Below, one piece after another: positions 37,201 through 49,341 of a stretch of 64,000 bases of DNA (position 1 is its first letter; each line of letters opens with the position of its first letter). This DNA is from Klebsormidium nitens. Lineage: Eukaryota > Streptophyta > Klebsormidiophyceae > Klebsormidiales > Klebsormidiaceae. The position numbers and the translations under genes were made by a program. Location of the stretch: NCBI GenBank assembly GCA_000708835.1, contig DF237161.1, forward strand, positions 40,952-104,951. Reading direction: 5' to 3'. The notes beneath the pieces were generated by a model. It searched no databases. It was not told where the DNA came from and saw only the letters and a program-made list of their open reading frames with translations.

Positions 37201-40200
37201 TGCGGTCATGTGCGTTTAGGCACGGTTACAAGGTCACTTGGCGGCAGGTCAGTAGCCCCTTCATTACGGTATGCTCTGGACTGCACAGTCCTGCACGAGC
37301 TAGAGAGGTTAAGCCGGGTCGTGAGGCGGTTAGAGGTGGGGTTAGCAGACGCGCGCAGCGGCGAGCTCCTTGGATCCCTCCCCTCAGAGCTCGAGTCTCT
37401 GCTCCGGTTCCTTCTCTCGGTCCAGCAGTCAGATCAGGAGAAAAGCCGCGAGGACGTAATTCTAGATCCGCACGCTTCACCTCTAGGGCCCAAGCAGTCA
37501 GAGAAGAAGCGTAAAGCCACACCCTCCTCCAGCACGCCAGCAGCAGCCCCGCCATTGAACGGCTCCGAGTCCACCCCCGCCACATCAGACGGCTGGGATG
37601 GAGTCGTGTCCAAACTGACGGACCGCAGCTATCCGGCTGCTAAGTGGCGCCTCGTCTGTCAGTCCGTCGACTTGTGGGCTCCGCTGGCGGGCCCTGCTGA
37701 TTGCACCGCGTTTCTGGAGCGCGTGCTGGAGACGATCGAGAACGGGAGAGGAGAGCCCAGTGCTGGGGTGTCGCAGGCAGAGCCGGAAACGCTTCCGGTT
37801 CAGGGAACTGCGGGGCTGGAGAAGAGCAGTCTAGAAAAGCTCATAGCCGGAGAAGTGAGGCAGGAAGTGGCCCTTGCAGAGCCCGTCCGCGTTTGCACAG
37901 TGCAAGCCTCGACGCTGGAGCTGTTGCGAGAGGCCGCCTTCTTCGAGCAAGCGGCGTTCCAGGCGCAGCTGCCACACCTCGTGCTGGACGAGCTGTGGGC
38001 TTGTGCGTCGGCCGCCACTGCGCAGATCCGCAGCCGGAAACAGGGGCCGGACTCTTGCTCAGCCGAAAAGACGGCACTGACGTCACTAGGTAGCTCTAAA
38101 CGAGGTCAGCGAAGGGATGAGTGGGGGGGCCGAGAGGTGTTTGGGTCTGCGGCGACGCGGGGCGGTTCGGAAGACGAGCGCGAGGAACTGCCAGCCCTGG
38201 AGCGGTGCAACGCGCTGCTGAAATTCCTCAGCAGACTGGGCAGCGGGTTTCTGCTGCCAGGGGACGTGGGGCGATCGCTCGACGTGCTACTGAGGATAGA
38301 AAGGTCAGCAGCATCTATCTTCATATCCGAGTGCCGAGGAAAGACGGGGATTTGTTTTTATTGGTGCAACGTCCATCTGTGCTCGTTCGTTCTGCTGCCA
38401 TGTGCAAGATCAGACCTCAAACTGCTCTGCTTCCAGTGCACTGATCGACCAACATGACTCTTGTCGAATATGTCTTTGTTGAGAGCAATTTGCTTCTCCA
38501 AAGCTTGAGGACTTCCTGCAACCCACCTTCCGTACCGACTTGAGCCAATTCCTCTTTGCAGGTGCCTCCTGTCCGTCGCTCAGTCTGCATCTCCAACGCC
38601 TTCCGAGCGCCTCGCTCTGCTGGCCTCCATTGCACTGAGCCGCGCCACCTTCGCGCGCATCCTGGCGAGCAACCCGGCGTCGCTTTTCCAGCTGCCCCAT
38701 CCCAGTGTCTCAAACAGTGGCCCCAGCAAGACAGCGGCCGCTTCGAAGGACCCAGCGGTGCCTTCCCTCACGAACACTTTTGAGAATAGTAAGAAGGGAT
38801 CGGAGACCCTCGGGATAGGGACGCGGTGGGGCAAGGAAGAAGTTGAGGGGTTTTTGAAAACTGTGGAGGACTGCGCACGGGCTGGTGTGGATGCCTCCAG
38901 CTTGTCAGTAGCTTCGGTGATTGTCTCTACGAAGGGAAGTGTTCACACCCTGGCCTCGAGCGCACTGGAAGCGGCGGGTTTCGCACCCCTCCGCATGGGG
39001 ACGGGGGACTTGGGACCAACGATTGGCCCCGCCCTGGAGCGGGGGACGACTACAAACCAGGTACGAAGCGGGCAGTCTGCAGACCCTGAGCAGCTAGGCA
39101 GCGGGTTTTTGGAGTCGGCTTTCGAGGCAGTTTCGCGGCAGACTAAGCAGGCAAATCTGTTCCTGGTTGCGGAGCAGACTGAGGGGGCCTCTCTGAGGCG
39201 ACGCCCCCGTCCGGAGTCGGGCCCCGCCAGTCTGCTGCCGAGAACCCTGCTGCTCGCAGCCAAGCAGCGGGGAACAAGTCAGGGGACCGCTCAGCAGGCG
39301 GCGGACGGAGTGGATGGGAGGGGAGAGAGAGCATCCCTGATAGAAGAAAAACAGCGGGGGGATGACGGGGTGCAGGCAGCAAGCAGAAACGGAAGCGAGG
39401 GGCCACAGCGAACGGGGGACCATGCCGTGGGATGGGCCGAGGCTGCGATCGCTGCCGCGGGTGCGGGGGCTCTTTTGAAGGCTGTGGAGGAGGTTATGGA
39501 GCAACGGGAGCAGGCGTGTCGAGTCGAGCGGGAGGCGGAAATGACGTGGCACGCGCCGGACGCCACGTGGCAGGCTGCGATCGACCGTTTGGAAAGCGGT
39601 GTGGTCGAGTGCCTTTCGAAGCTGATTGGAGGGCAGGACCCAGCGGCAGGAGTGGTGGAGGGCGGACTGGGTGTAACGTTGACGGGCGAGAAAGGAAAGG
39701 GCAGACGGGTTCTGCGGGGCAGTCTGGAGGGGCTGGAATATATTTTTGCGGAAGGGAATGATGAGAACGGCCGGGTGAGCGAAGTGGAGGGAGGTCTCAG
39801 AAGCCGCACTGTTGCCGGTGGGGATGAAACTTGCCGTGCATTCAGTGACGAGCTCCTTACGGACACTGGAGCAGTGGCAGAATTGAAGCGGATTGTGGTG
39901 GGGGAGCTGTTCGCAGCGGTGGGGTCTGTGGTGCGGATCCGCAGCCTCTTAGTGTCCACTCACGTCCGGAAGCTGAGCCCAGGGAACGAAACGACAGCGC
40001 AGCTGGGAAGCAGCCCTGCAGAGGGGGCCGAAAAGGGACTGAAAGAGGGGGGAAAGACGTTGGACGTTGTGGAGAGAAAGGGAACGGACAAAGGGTCGAA
40101 AAGGAAGAAGCGGAAAGGAGGGGAGACTGATGGGTCTGGTGTTGTCGATGACAGCCCTTCTGAGCATGGGAGGAACGGAGATGAAGCTACTGAGCCGGGA

Positions 40201-43200
40201 AGTAGGAAAAAGAAACGGAGAGTCTCGCAAGAAGCAGGAGAAGTCGAAGACAGGGAAGTTAACCCGCCCGCAGTACTTGACAGCGCTGTCAGCGGCCCGA
40301 GTCCCGCCCTGGCGACCCTCGGGCGTCACCTCGCAGCGGCGAGCGACGTCGTCACTTCGTTCCTCCAGCGCGCGAGTCACGTATCTGCATCGCGTGGAAG
40401 CGGGACTCTACAGCGGCCGGAGATCACAGTAGAAAGCGCGCAGATGCTCGCGCACGTAGTCGACTTCCTCGAGGCCGCTGGCGGATGCTTTCCCCTCCTC
40501 TACCCCGCACCTCCGATCGCCGCTTTCGACTGGCTCGTCGAAACCCACCTTGCCCTGTTTGGAGTCTCAGCCACATCAACGTCGAGGCTTCCCAGCAGGC
40601 CGCAGACTGGCGGGCTGGAAGCCGCGCTTTCTGCCGTCCGATCTAGAGCGGAGGCGTCGTTTGGGACGTTGATCCGGGGAGCGTCCCGGCAGCAGCTCCT
40701 GCGCATGTTCCAGGCGGTGGAGAAGGACATGGCCAACGGAGACGGGGGCCCGCGGACCGAGGCCGCCGTGGGGGCGCTGGCAGTAGTGCTGGAGTCTGTG
40801 TCAGGTATGGCTTCTCATATCCGAATAGGTGTTCTTAAGTAAGAACTGGGCATTATCGAAATCTCGCTCTGGCTGCAAGATGGTCGAACGAGTGTCAAGT
40901 GGTCGTGAAGGCATGTGAAATGCACCTGTGCTTTAATCGTTTTTTCACTGCCTCCTCGACTTTCGTCGTTCGGAGATGTCTGGTTATCTCACTCGAAGAA
41001 GGGAAAAAATGGAAAAAAAAATCTGCGTCGATACTTTGTCAAACCAAGCCCAGGTGACAATAAGTTTCAAAAATCGTGCCAGCAGCACGAACAGCACGTC
41101 TCTTATTTTATTCACCTCCTTTCACACTCGGTCAACATGATTCATTAAACCTGCTTTCGAAGTAACACTTAGCGGTCTTCTGTATCTGTGCAGGTCCAAA
41201 AAGCCTCCGGCTTCTCGCGAGCCACGCCCCCCGCCTGCTTTCCGTCCTCTTCTCCGTGATCGGGTCCGCAGCAGGCCACGGCGAACCGTGGGCGGCTAGG
41301 TCAGGAGGCCTGCTGACGTCAGCGCTGCAGGTGCTGACGACCTTCGTGTCAAGAGAGGTTCTTTTCCCGCTGACTGCGGCCCAGGTGGGCCTGGCGCTCA
41401 GTGTTCCGGCAACCCTCTTCTCAGCCAGCCAGGCCCTGACTCGTGGCAGCCAAACCCTCCCCTTGCCGACCGCACCAACCTCAGTCCCTTTACCCACGCC
41501 CGCACCGCCGTCCAAGAGCAGCTTCGAAGGCACCGCCCAGGTAGCTCCGATAGGTGCCAGCTCAGCGCCTGGCGCTAACGTGGCGGCAGGAGAGTGCGCC
41601 ACGCTGTGCTCGGCGTCGCGGCTCCTGCAGGCCGTTCTGCGGCACCGGCCAAAGGAGGTGCGGCGGTGCGCGGCGCTCCTGGTGGGCTCGCTTCAGGCCA
41701 TGCTGCAGGCCATCGCAGCGTGGTCGCAGGATGCCGTGCGGCAGGAGGCTGCCGGGACTGCCTGCGCCGCACTGAGGCGGGTCTACGAGGAGGTGCGCTA
41801 TCATTGCAAATAGCCTGACTTCAGACAGTGTCAACATCTTTCCTGTGGAAAGATTCACTTGCACTGTGTTTCAGGAGCGGGGCATTCAAAAGACATTTGG
41901 GAGGCAACTCTGTCTGCTCATTCTGGAGTTGGAGGGGCGTTCGCATTTGTTGGGCCTTGCCAAAGTCGTTAGCGGAGACGTGCTGACAGACGTATGCAAC
42001 ATTTGTGCTCAAACTTGTCGTCGACGTCAGCTTGCCTTTCACCCTCGTCACACCCCACCAGACCAGGTTGTAGGTAACAACTTGCGTTCTTACTGCCAGG
42101 ACTCTCATGCAAACTCTGTGGCTGCGTGTTGGTTTTGCGGCTCGTCTCCGGCCCTCAAGAGTGCCCGCAATGAGTTGCTTCCCAATGGCACAAGGCCATT
42201 CAAAAGCACGCTGAAGAAGACCGCTGCTTCCGTCTCCAGTACTCAAGAGAACTCTGTCGCCAGCTCGAATCGTGCGTGTTTCGATTTAAAGTCGTTTCGT
42301 GGCTGTGCCGCAGGTGGGCAACCACAAGGCGTCGCTGAGCCACTACTGCGTGCACATGCTGGCCGACTACCTCGCCGCGCTCTGCGGCCTGACCGCCTCC
42401 AAGGACGCCATCAGCAGGTGCGGGCCGCAGCACTCGTTAGAGAATCGTTCAGTCCATCGCTCTGTTGATCCAAACCTGCGAATGGCGAAGACGCTTGCTT
42501 TTCTCAATCAGTCCTGGCTCGCTCCGGAGGCCGTCGCATGTAGATGCGTCAGCTTCTAAAATCGACGTCTTATTTCTTGCACGTGTCGTCTTGTAACTTA
42601 CCGAGGACGGCTGTTCTCTTTCGTCTTGAGCTCATTGTGGATTCGCTGTGGCAGGGACGCCGCGACGACGCTCCGGTCCGGCATCTTTGCGCTGTTCGAC
42701 TCGTGCTCGCCGTACGATCTTCAGCAGCTGCACGCCAGCCTGGGGGCAGGTCAGTAGCCAGCTCCGTGCACTGTGCTGTGGAGAGCTGGTCCAACACTTA
42801 CAATGTCTTGTCATTTTCCGGAGGTGACCGGCCGCCTTAGATGGGGCACTTGAATGAGGGCTCAGTGACAGAAAGGAATGCATCGGAGAAACACAGTTAG
42901 TCTTCGTCAAAAGTCGGCTTCTCTTGAAGTCCCAATATCACATTATACTGGGATGGTTGAGTTTGACTAATGCTTCCGCGATTGGAAGAGAGGGCGTGTG
43001 CACCGACTTCGAAGTGTCTGTGCCGTGAGACTGACAGCTTGTTGAATATCTTTGCACCTTTGCTGTGCTCACAACTTGAGAGATGCACGAGCGGGTATCA
43101 GGTGCCAAAGGTACCATTTGCAAAACCGGGTTAGGTCTTTTTATCGAGTTCGATCATCGTTCATGGTGCAGATGCGACGAGAAGGAACGCGCTGGCGGCT

Positions 43201-43248
43201 CTTCGCCAAGACTACGAGAAACGTCACAAGTATACGGGCAAGGTTTAA
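31298..43248 (+). CDS. URB2: URB2/Npa2 nucleolar 60S pre-ribosome factor
   Basis: Urb2/Npa2 is a very large nucleolar protein of early pre-60S particles needed for 27S pre-rRNA processing. Exons: 31298-31353, 31760-32180, 32467-32606, 32970-33752, 34038-34275, 35114-35533, 36120-36315, 36680-38303, 38562-40804, 41194-41792, 42314-42417, 42655-42749 and 43172-43248. All twelve junction phases agree and the sum is 6996 nt, 2331 aa plus TAA. The diagnostic part is the conserved C-terminus over the last three exons: HYCVHMLADYLAALCG, SGIFALFDSCSPYDLQQLHA, then LRQDYEKRHKYTGKV, the Urb2/Npa2 C-terminal domain. The middle is poorly conserved, with acidic and lysine-rich inserts such as SRKKKRR, SKRKKRKGG and RKKKRRV that look like nuclear/nucleolar signals. 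The first exon (MSSLAVVRALQSKDLELD) is short and is chosen because its phase-2 donor fits the next exon; that start is less certain. It is somewhat longer than the plant homologues I recall (about 2000 aa). Confidence 0.9.
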
Positions 43249-45273
43249 ACTGTGACACACCGAGCCAAAACTGGGGTATCATCCTAGCGGGCTGCACGTG
43301 TACGCCGCTCCAACTTTTAGTCAGAAGCAGGTTCTAGCTTTTCCTTTGCGGCCGGGGCTGTAAAGATTAATTGTCTGCATTCGTGGCCGCTCGCACAACC
43401 AAGCACGCCAAATTTGTGCATGACTAGTTTAGTAGGTTCACTGAAGTCAAACTGGTCCAGCGCCGCCCAAGCCTTGTCGTTGTACTCATGGTGACGGCTT
43501 CAATCGGGCCCCGATGTTTTGGCCACAGCTTGCGGTACTTGGACACTCTGTCTCTTAGGATTGACGGTCACAAACTTCCAACTGGCCCATCCACCATCGT
43601 CACGGTTGTTATGCGCATGTGGTGATGCAGCTTCAGTGTGGTCTGACAGCCTCTTCCCCGCAACTTGCCATGGTCGATCGCCATGGTAGTGCTTGCAATG
43701 GAGCACCGGCTACAGCAGTACTTGTGTGATCGTGGAACTCCGCGCCAGCCCGGCCGCCATATTCTGACAGGGTTGTCAAGTTACTCGCCCATTAAGCGTT
43801 GGCGGCATGTGTCGATCACGCGCAGTCAACGCCTCGACATACATACGTGATCTACTAAGTTGTGGTATGCAGGGTCTACTAAAGCATACACAAGCTACCT
43901 ATGGTGGGTACCGGCCGAGTCGATTCCGACTCCGGCCGCCACAAAATCGATTTAGCGCGTATCGAATATCGTCAGTGTTACCGGCGGTTCGCGTCACGGC
44001 TACTCAGGTTTATGTTACTCGGGCGGTACAAATACTCAGAGAATTTTGCCGGGCCGTAAGTAAGTGTGAGGAGATTCTTAAACAGTGTCAGGTTTTACAC
44101 TTTGAGAGGAGCATCAAATTGGCACGCAAAGAAGAGCCATATGCAGGCTTATAAAAACCTCTGACAAGCAGAAAAAAATGTTGGGAGAGCGTCATGAAGG
44201 CTCCTTCGAAGCTCCAACATCTTGTTATGTTGAGGACAAATCGGAAGAAGCACCATCGTGGCTGCAAATTGGCCGCCATTGCTTGCTTCTAAAAAGCGCC
44301 ATTCCCTACACTCCCGTTTCCATCTTCTGCACTCTCCTTTCAAGTTAGGTACCGCGGTACTCTAGGGTGGTTCGAGTCGGAACTTCCGATCGAAACCATG
44401 ATTTTCAAATTTCACGTACGGTCAGACTTGATCGGTACCGTACCGCCGGAAACTCCGGAAGTTTCTGACGATCGGAATGTCAGACAGATTCTAATTTATG
44501 AACTCGGACCGGATTCTCAAGTACCGGTCTGCACGGTCGTCAGTACCGCGTACAGTAATTGTCGCGACGCGACACACCGGTGATTCAAATTTGTGACCGG
44601 ATCGTCGCGCGATCGAGACCGCCGATACCCACCATAGGTTGCTTGTGTAATTTGAACATATGCAATCATTGCCTTATGCGGTGGCACCGTCATATGATAG
44701 TCATTATAATCCATCGATGGTCCATGCGATCCATCGCAATGGGCGATCACAAAAATTGCACGTTTTCCGCATAGTGCTAGCTCGCACGGCCCGCCGGTCT
44801 CGACATCGATATAAACATGGGAACCATATGTACCCTCGATTCTTTGATCTGTATGCAAGCGCTGGCAATCAGCGTGAATTATGCGGTGCATGAGCTGATC
44901 CCGATTGAACCTGCCGCCGAGCTGGCGAATCTTCTTTCAACTGCAACTGGCATTGCGTTTGCCGGCCGCGAACAAGTCCAAAAGCTGTGCTACACTACGC
45001 CGTCAATTTTGATTTTTATAGGACTTTTTATGTCGGTTTTGACAGGGAGCACTACCGTCGCTCTGGGTAGCTTGCGTCCTTCCATATCCGAATGCTCGAA
45101 CGAAATCAGCGACGGCGACGCCGTAAAAGTGCGCCTGCTGCCAGTGCGTGAAGAGTCGCTCGCCAAACTGCGAAGTAGTTCCTCCCCAAGAACGTTCCTC
45201 AGCTTGCCTCAAATGAATCGTTCCAGTAGTTCAAAGATTTAGCTGTCCAGTATTCGGTCGAAGGAAAGAGGAA
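43249..45273. other. Intergenic region containing a 759-bp inverted-repeat element
   Basis: This lies between the convergent URB2 and DUF829 genes. It contains the element at 43889-44647. An open frame at 44817-45242 (plus) has a hydrophobic stretch but no recognisable family and is not called. Confidence 0.6.
43889..44647. mobile_element. MITE-like element 2 (759 bp, TA-flanked)
   Basis: The left end (43889-43915) and the right end (44621-44647) are inverted copies: CACAAGCTACCTATGGTGGG... against the complement of ...CCCACCATAGGTTGCTTGTG, with two mismatches in 27 bases. Similarity fades over the next 30-40 bases inward. Both ends are flanked by TA (43887-43888, 44648-44649). There is no transposase frame inside, so the element is non-autonomous or a decayed DNA transposon. 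Confidence 0.65.
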
Positions 45274-47731
45274 TTACAGGCGGGGACGTGGCAGCCCCTT
45301 GCGCTCGAAAGACGACTGCTTAATAAAAGGCGCGCTAGCTACTTGAACGTGCAGAACAGCTTCAATGTTGTCAGTGTCTGTGTCTTCTAAGGCTTGCTCC
45401 GAGCGCTCAAAGGTCAACCCCGTCTCACTCTTCGAAGCAGTTTGCGTATGTGCAAGAGGAGTCGATTGCAGCATCAGCCAGCGCTTTCTTGCCCTTTCCA
45501 AGAACTCGGATACTGCAGTCCTGTAATCGTCACGGTGTAGGCGCAAGTGTCCTGTCGAGAAGACGACGTTTCCGTCAAGAGCGCAAACATACTGCGTCTC
45601 GTCAACCGCCCTTGACATCTTACTCCTACCTAAATGGGATAAGTCGTCATGCAGCTTGTCTTCACCGCACTAGACCGCAGCACCGATGCATCAATCCTTG
45701 CTGATTTGAAACGGTCTCTGAAGGATCTCTGGAGGCTGAACAAGCTAAAATGTACACCAATCTTTTGAACCGTGAAAGCAGTGGCGTGAGCCCTCACCTA
45801 CGTGGAGGGACTGGGGCCATGTAACCGCTGTTACGTCTGCCCCAACTTTCCGCACGTTTGCGACAAACTCATCGATCCTCTCTGCCGGGGCCAGCGGGTC
45901 ATCTCGACTGTACAGAAGCAGGAGGGGTTGCAGGACCTGGACACACGTGGCACAGCAACAGTGGGCTTCATGTGACCCCTTGTCAGCATAATTTGGCGCT
46001 TAATCTGTTGGAGGACTCACTTGTGTGCACTGCCTTCCACGTTGTCTGAAAGGAGAAGACAGGGGGTGAACACGATCGAAGCTCGACATAGTGTGCTTGG
46101 CAACCTGCAGGAATCAAGCGGGAGCACACCCCAAGAATGCAGGGCTGCTCTGAATAGTATCTGATGGGTTCTTTGACCTTACTTGCAACTGCCAATCAAT
46201 CACGGATTGCGGGGCAATTTTGACAGTGCGGGCAACGATCTGGACTGGCTGATCAATGGTCCACCGCCATCTGATCCTGCTTTCGCGTTTCTCAGCACTG
46301 CTACAATTCAGCCCAGTCTGTTTTCGAAAAGCGCAGCTTCCCAACATGCACAGAGCAGAGTTCCAGTGCGTAGTCTTTTGAGCACATGTTCGATTCAGAT
46401 CGAGGTACTCTGCTGTCACTAGATTGCAAGGCTCGACGATAGTTGCACAAACACTCCAAATACATCTATCCTTCATAAACGACAGGCTCTGATTATGCAA
46501 AGAGCGCCTTACCGCTGCCCTTTCCAGTGTCTGCCAAAAGTCCCGCCTGTCGGCCTCAAAGTGTCCTTTGAACAAGCCGTCCAAGACAATTGCAGTGCCT
46601 TTCGCAGCTAGAAAGCGAGCCGTGCTTTGTTGACCCCCTGGGGGGTGGCTTAGGAAGCGGACACCTATTTTAGACACAAAATCGATTGGACTGGAATCAT
46701 AGATCTGGCCAACAATACAGCTTTGCAGGGGGCGGTACTTCTGACAAGCTTCTGGATCCACTTCTGGACACTGGTCGAGCAAGACCTGCAACACAAGATT
46801 GGACATGTTGACATACGGTCTTGCCTGAAACTCAACCTACCACAGGGGACGCAGCGTCCATTGCTTCCATGAGAGATTGAGACGATGGCTCCAAGTTTTC
46901 TGCGAGAGAGCTTGACAGATTTGATCGACGCTTTGCTTTTGCCAAACCAATTGCTGCTAGATGACGGATAATCACACCGTCAACAACCAGAACGATCAAA
47001 AGAAATGCACAACATCTGGAACTGCCCCACTCATCATTGTCGCCAGGGGTACAGCAAGCTATTCAGCTCGCACAAACCTCCACTCACCTGCCAGAGTTTG
47101 TACAGACACGCCTTGGCGCCCCCGGAAAATGCAGCGAAAACCAACGGCCTGAGACCACCCTGGGTCCTTTCCAGCAGTGTATCAAGAACTTGGAGAGCAA
47201 GACGAAGGGCCCGCCCTGGAAGCCAGCTGGACAGGAGAATGAGCAGCAAAGGCTCAGAAACAGCTGGAATATGGAGAATCAAGCCTGATCATGCAAGGAA
47301 CAACTGGAGCATTGAAAGGGCTCAGTGAATACTCGATGCAGTGCAGGGCAGCCTGATCAACTCTTTCAGCTGTACTGAGCTTCAAGCTAGAAAATAGCCC
47401 TGGCACAGCTTGTCTTATGATTGATCAAGATTCGAAATTCACCACTGAGCTTCACACAGCTGCAGAGTCTGAGTTCAGTTTTCTGATCGTGATGGAGGAA
47501 GCAGAAGACGTACAGGTTCAATGTGCCTGGACGCACGGCAAGAGCATCCCAGCCACACTCGTGGTACAGCCGCGTGTAAGTGCTGATGTGCCTCCGCTCA
47601 CAGCTCATCCAGCCAAAAAGGACCACAATGGGGGCATTCTCCACGACAGCAGCTGAGAGGTCGTTGCCAGTGTCTGAGGTTCTTCCGCCGCTGCTCCAGT
47701 ACAGGTCATCTGGAGCTCCTGCCCAGCCCAT
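45274..47731 (-). CDS. DUF829/TMEM53-family alpha/beta-hydrolase-like protein
   Basis: Family of putative alpha/beta-hydrolases; animal TMEM53 is a nuclear-envelope protein and plant members are of unknown substrate. Minus-strand exons: 47537-47731, 47088-47252, 46513-46785, 45798-45936 and 45274-45551; phases agree and give 349 aa. Order of features: DLYWSSGGR near the start (like plant GGRYYWGRK), strand and loop VVLFGWMSCERRHISTY, the nucleophile-elbow-like FAAFSGGAKACLYK in exon 2, IYDSSPIDF and DFWQTLE in exon 3, an acid candidate in YSRDDPLAP in exon 4, and a His candidate in LHVGHLRLHRDDY across exons 4-5, then AVSEFLERA. These line up in order with Arabidopsis DUF829 proteins, including the Ser-Asp-His candidates. 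The acceptor of exon 2 is the least certain point; 47252 is chosen because it keeps phase 0. A possible 25-nt exon at about 46025-46049 would break the frame and is not used. Confidence 0.85.
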
Positions 47732-49341
47732 CCTCAAGGGAGCCCACAAGCATGACCGAGCACGCAGGAGTTTCCAACACGGGCGTGCACAATGCACAGG
47801 CAAATTGCAGGTTCACTTGCACTTCCAGGTTCAACTTGATGCGAAGTTCAAGGATGTTGACGGTTCCGGGTTGACCCGTCATTGTCAATGATGAAATTTT
47901 TAGATTGTACATGGAAATCTGGCAGCATAGACGGCGCAAAGGACGTCACTTTCCGCCGCCGGCGTCCTGGTCTCTCCCAGACTTGAACCTTCACATTGTC
48001 GGCCGTCCACGGTCCCGTCGCGGGTTTTAAGTAGGTAGCTGCAAACAATCTACAGGACAGAATGTGTTCATTTTCTATGTTTTCATGTCGAAGGTATGTA
48101 CACAGACACCAGCTGGAATGTGGTGAACACAGAAAGGTGACGGCATTCCCTCAGCCCACTCAGCTCAGCCTTCCCTGTTGATCACTTTCTTCTAGCCTAC
48201 TGCTGCTGCCTAGCTCTACCTGTTCTGGTATGTCAGAGATGGCGCATCCTCACTTGTGCCCAGTCATGGGGATGTCGTTCTCCCCGGAGCCTCAGTTCTG
48301 TTCTTGTCCTGATACCAATGTTTTGTTGCACTTCAATTCTGGTCCCAAACCCTCGGCTCGAGCTTTCCTTGAGGACACTGCCATTTCAGCAGCAAGCACT
48401 GATAGTTGGTGCGAGGTAAGACATCCTTGGTTCCTGTCAGTACGAGCAGCTGCAGCATTGAGTGGGCTGCATTATAAAGCGAGGGCAAAGCACACTGCGG
48501 AGGTGCAAGCTGCAAAATGGCGCAGCATTCCATTGTGGAGGGAACGGCTACGAGCTATACATGGCTGCGGAATCGTAGCATCCTCCTTTTGCTGACAGCC
48601 ACTCTTTGTGTCCTCTGCAATCAACCCAGAACCGTGGAGGGTGCTCCGACTCATGGGTAGGTATCTAGGACCTGCCCGCATTGTAAGAGTTTCGCTAAAA
48701 TCTGGATGGACAGCACACTCGGTAGAAAGCTTGCATCCTGTGGTCCATGAGAAACTCTGTGGAACTGCCTCTTGTTGCTGGGGTGCATTACATGCTGTCC
48801 CGTGCTTGACCGACCACCTCATTCATGCACACAAGAGAAGGCTGCTCACTGCGTGGCTGGTGTTTAATCTAAGTTGATGGTATTCCATCAACTAGTGTAA
48901 GATAATCGGTGCTTGGGAAGTGTCCAGAAATGTTTTTGAAAGCGTGGACGAGTAGTGACCTCCAGTGGCAAGCTGCCCATCGTCAGGGGTCAGCATTAGA
49001 TTGCTGATGTCTCAAGCCTCCGACCATGACAATGGTGGGACTCATGGGAAGGTGGCACTTCTTGCCACTTTCAAGTTGGTTTTGTGTCTCCCAGCCTTTG
49101 GGCCACAATCCCCGTGCACTGCAGTCTGAACTCACACCTGGGCCTATGCTTGCAGGCTCAGGGGGTCACCACGTTCTGTCAGTCTCCATCCTGGTGAGGG
49201 GCCATTCTTCGCAACTGAAAATCGGCATTGTAGATGCACTTTGTCCTATTGCTGTGCCTGAGAGGAATGGTTCCGTGCCTCTTTTGATTGCTTGACACCA
49301 GCTCTGAAGCTGACTCTTGGTCCTTACTTCCGTTACCTCAG
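47732..49341. other. Region upstream of DUF829 gene and of the Cys-rich membrane protein
   Basis: This divergent region probably includes unassigned 5' exons of the membrane protein at 49342-51258. Candidate pieces are 48239-48415, which ends in a strong GTAAGA donor and carries several Cys, and 49157-49194, bounded by AG and GTGAGG. Neither gives a confirmed frame into the next exon, so I do not include them in the model. Confidence 0.5.

Noticed and set aside
39291-39959. 222-codon minus-strand frame
   Set aside because: It is a shadow of the URB2 exon 38562-40804, whose phases fit on both sides.
44360-44400. GGTTCGAGTC resembling a tRNA B box
   Set aside because: No A box or cloverleaf can be folded around it; it lies within the inverted-repeat element.
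44817-45242. 141-codon plus frame with a hydrophobic stretch
   Set aside because: No family resemblance and no splice or context support; it may be chance.
46025-46049. Candidate 25-nt exon in the DUF829 gene
   Set aside because: It has good splice sites, but including it shifts the frame; direct joining of 46513 to 45936 keeps phase 0 and matches the family.
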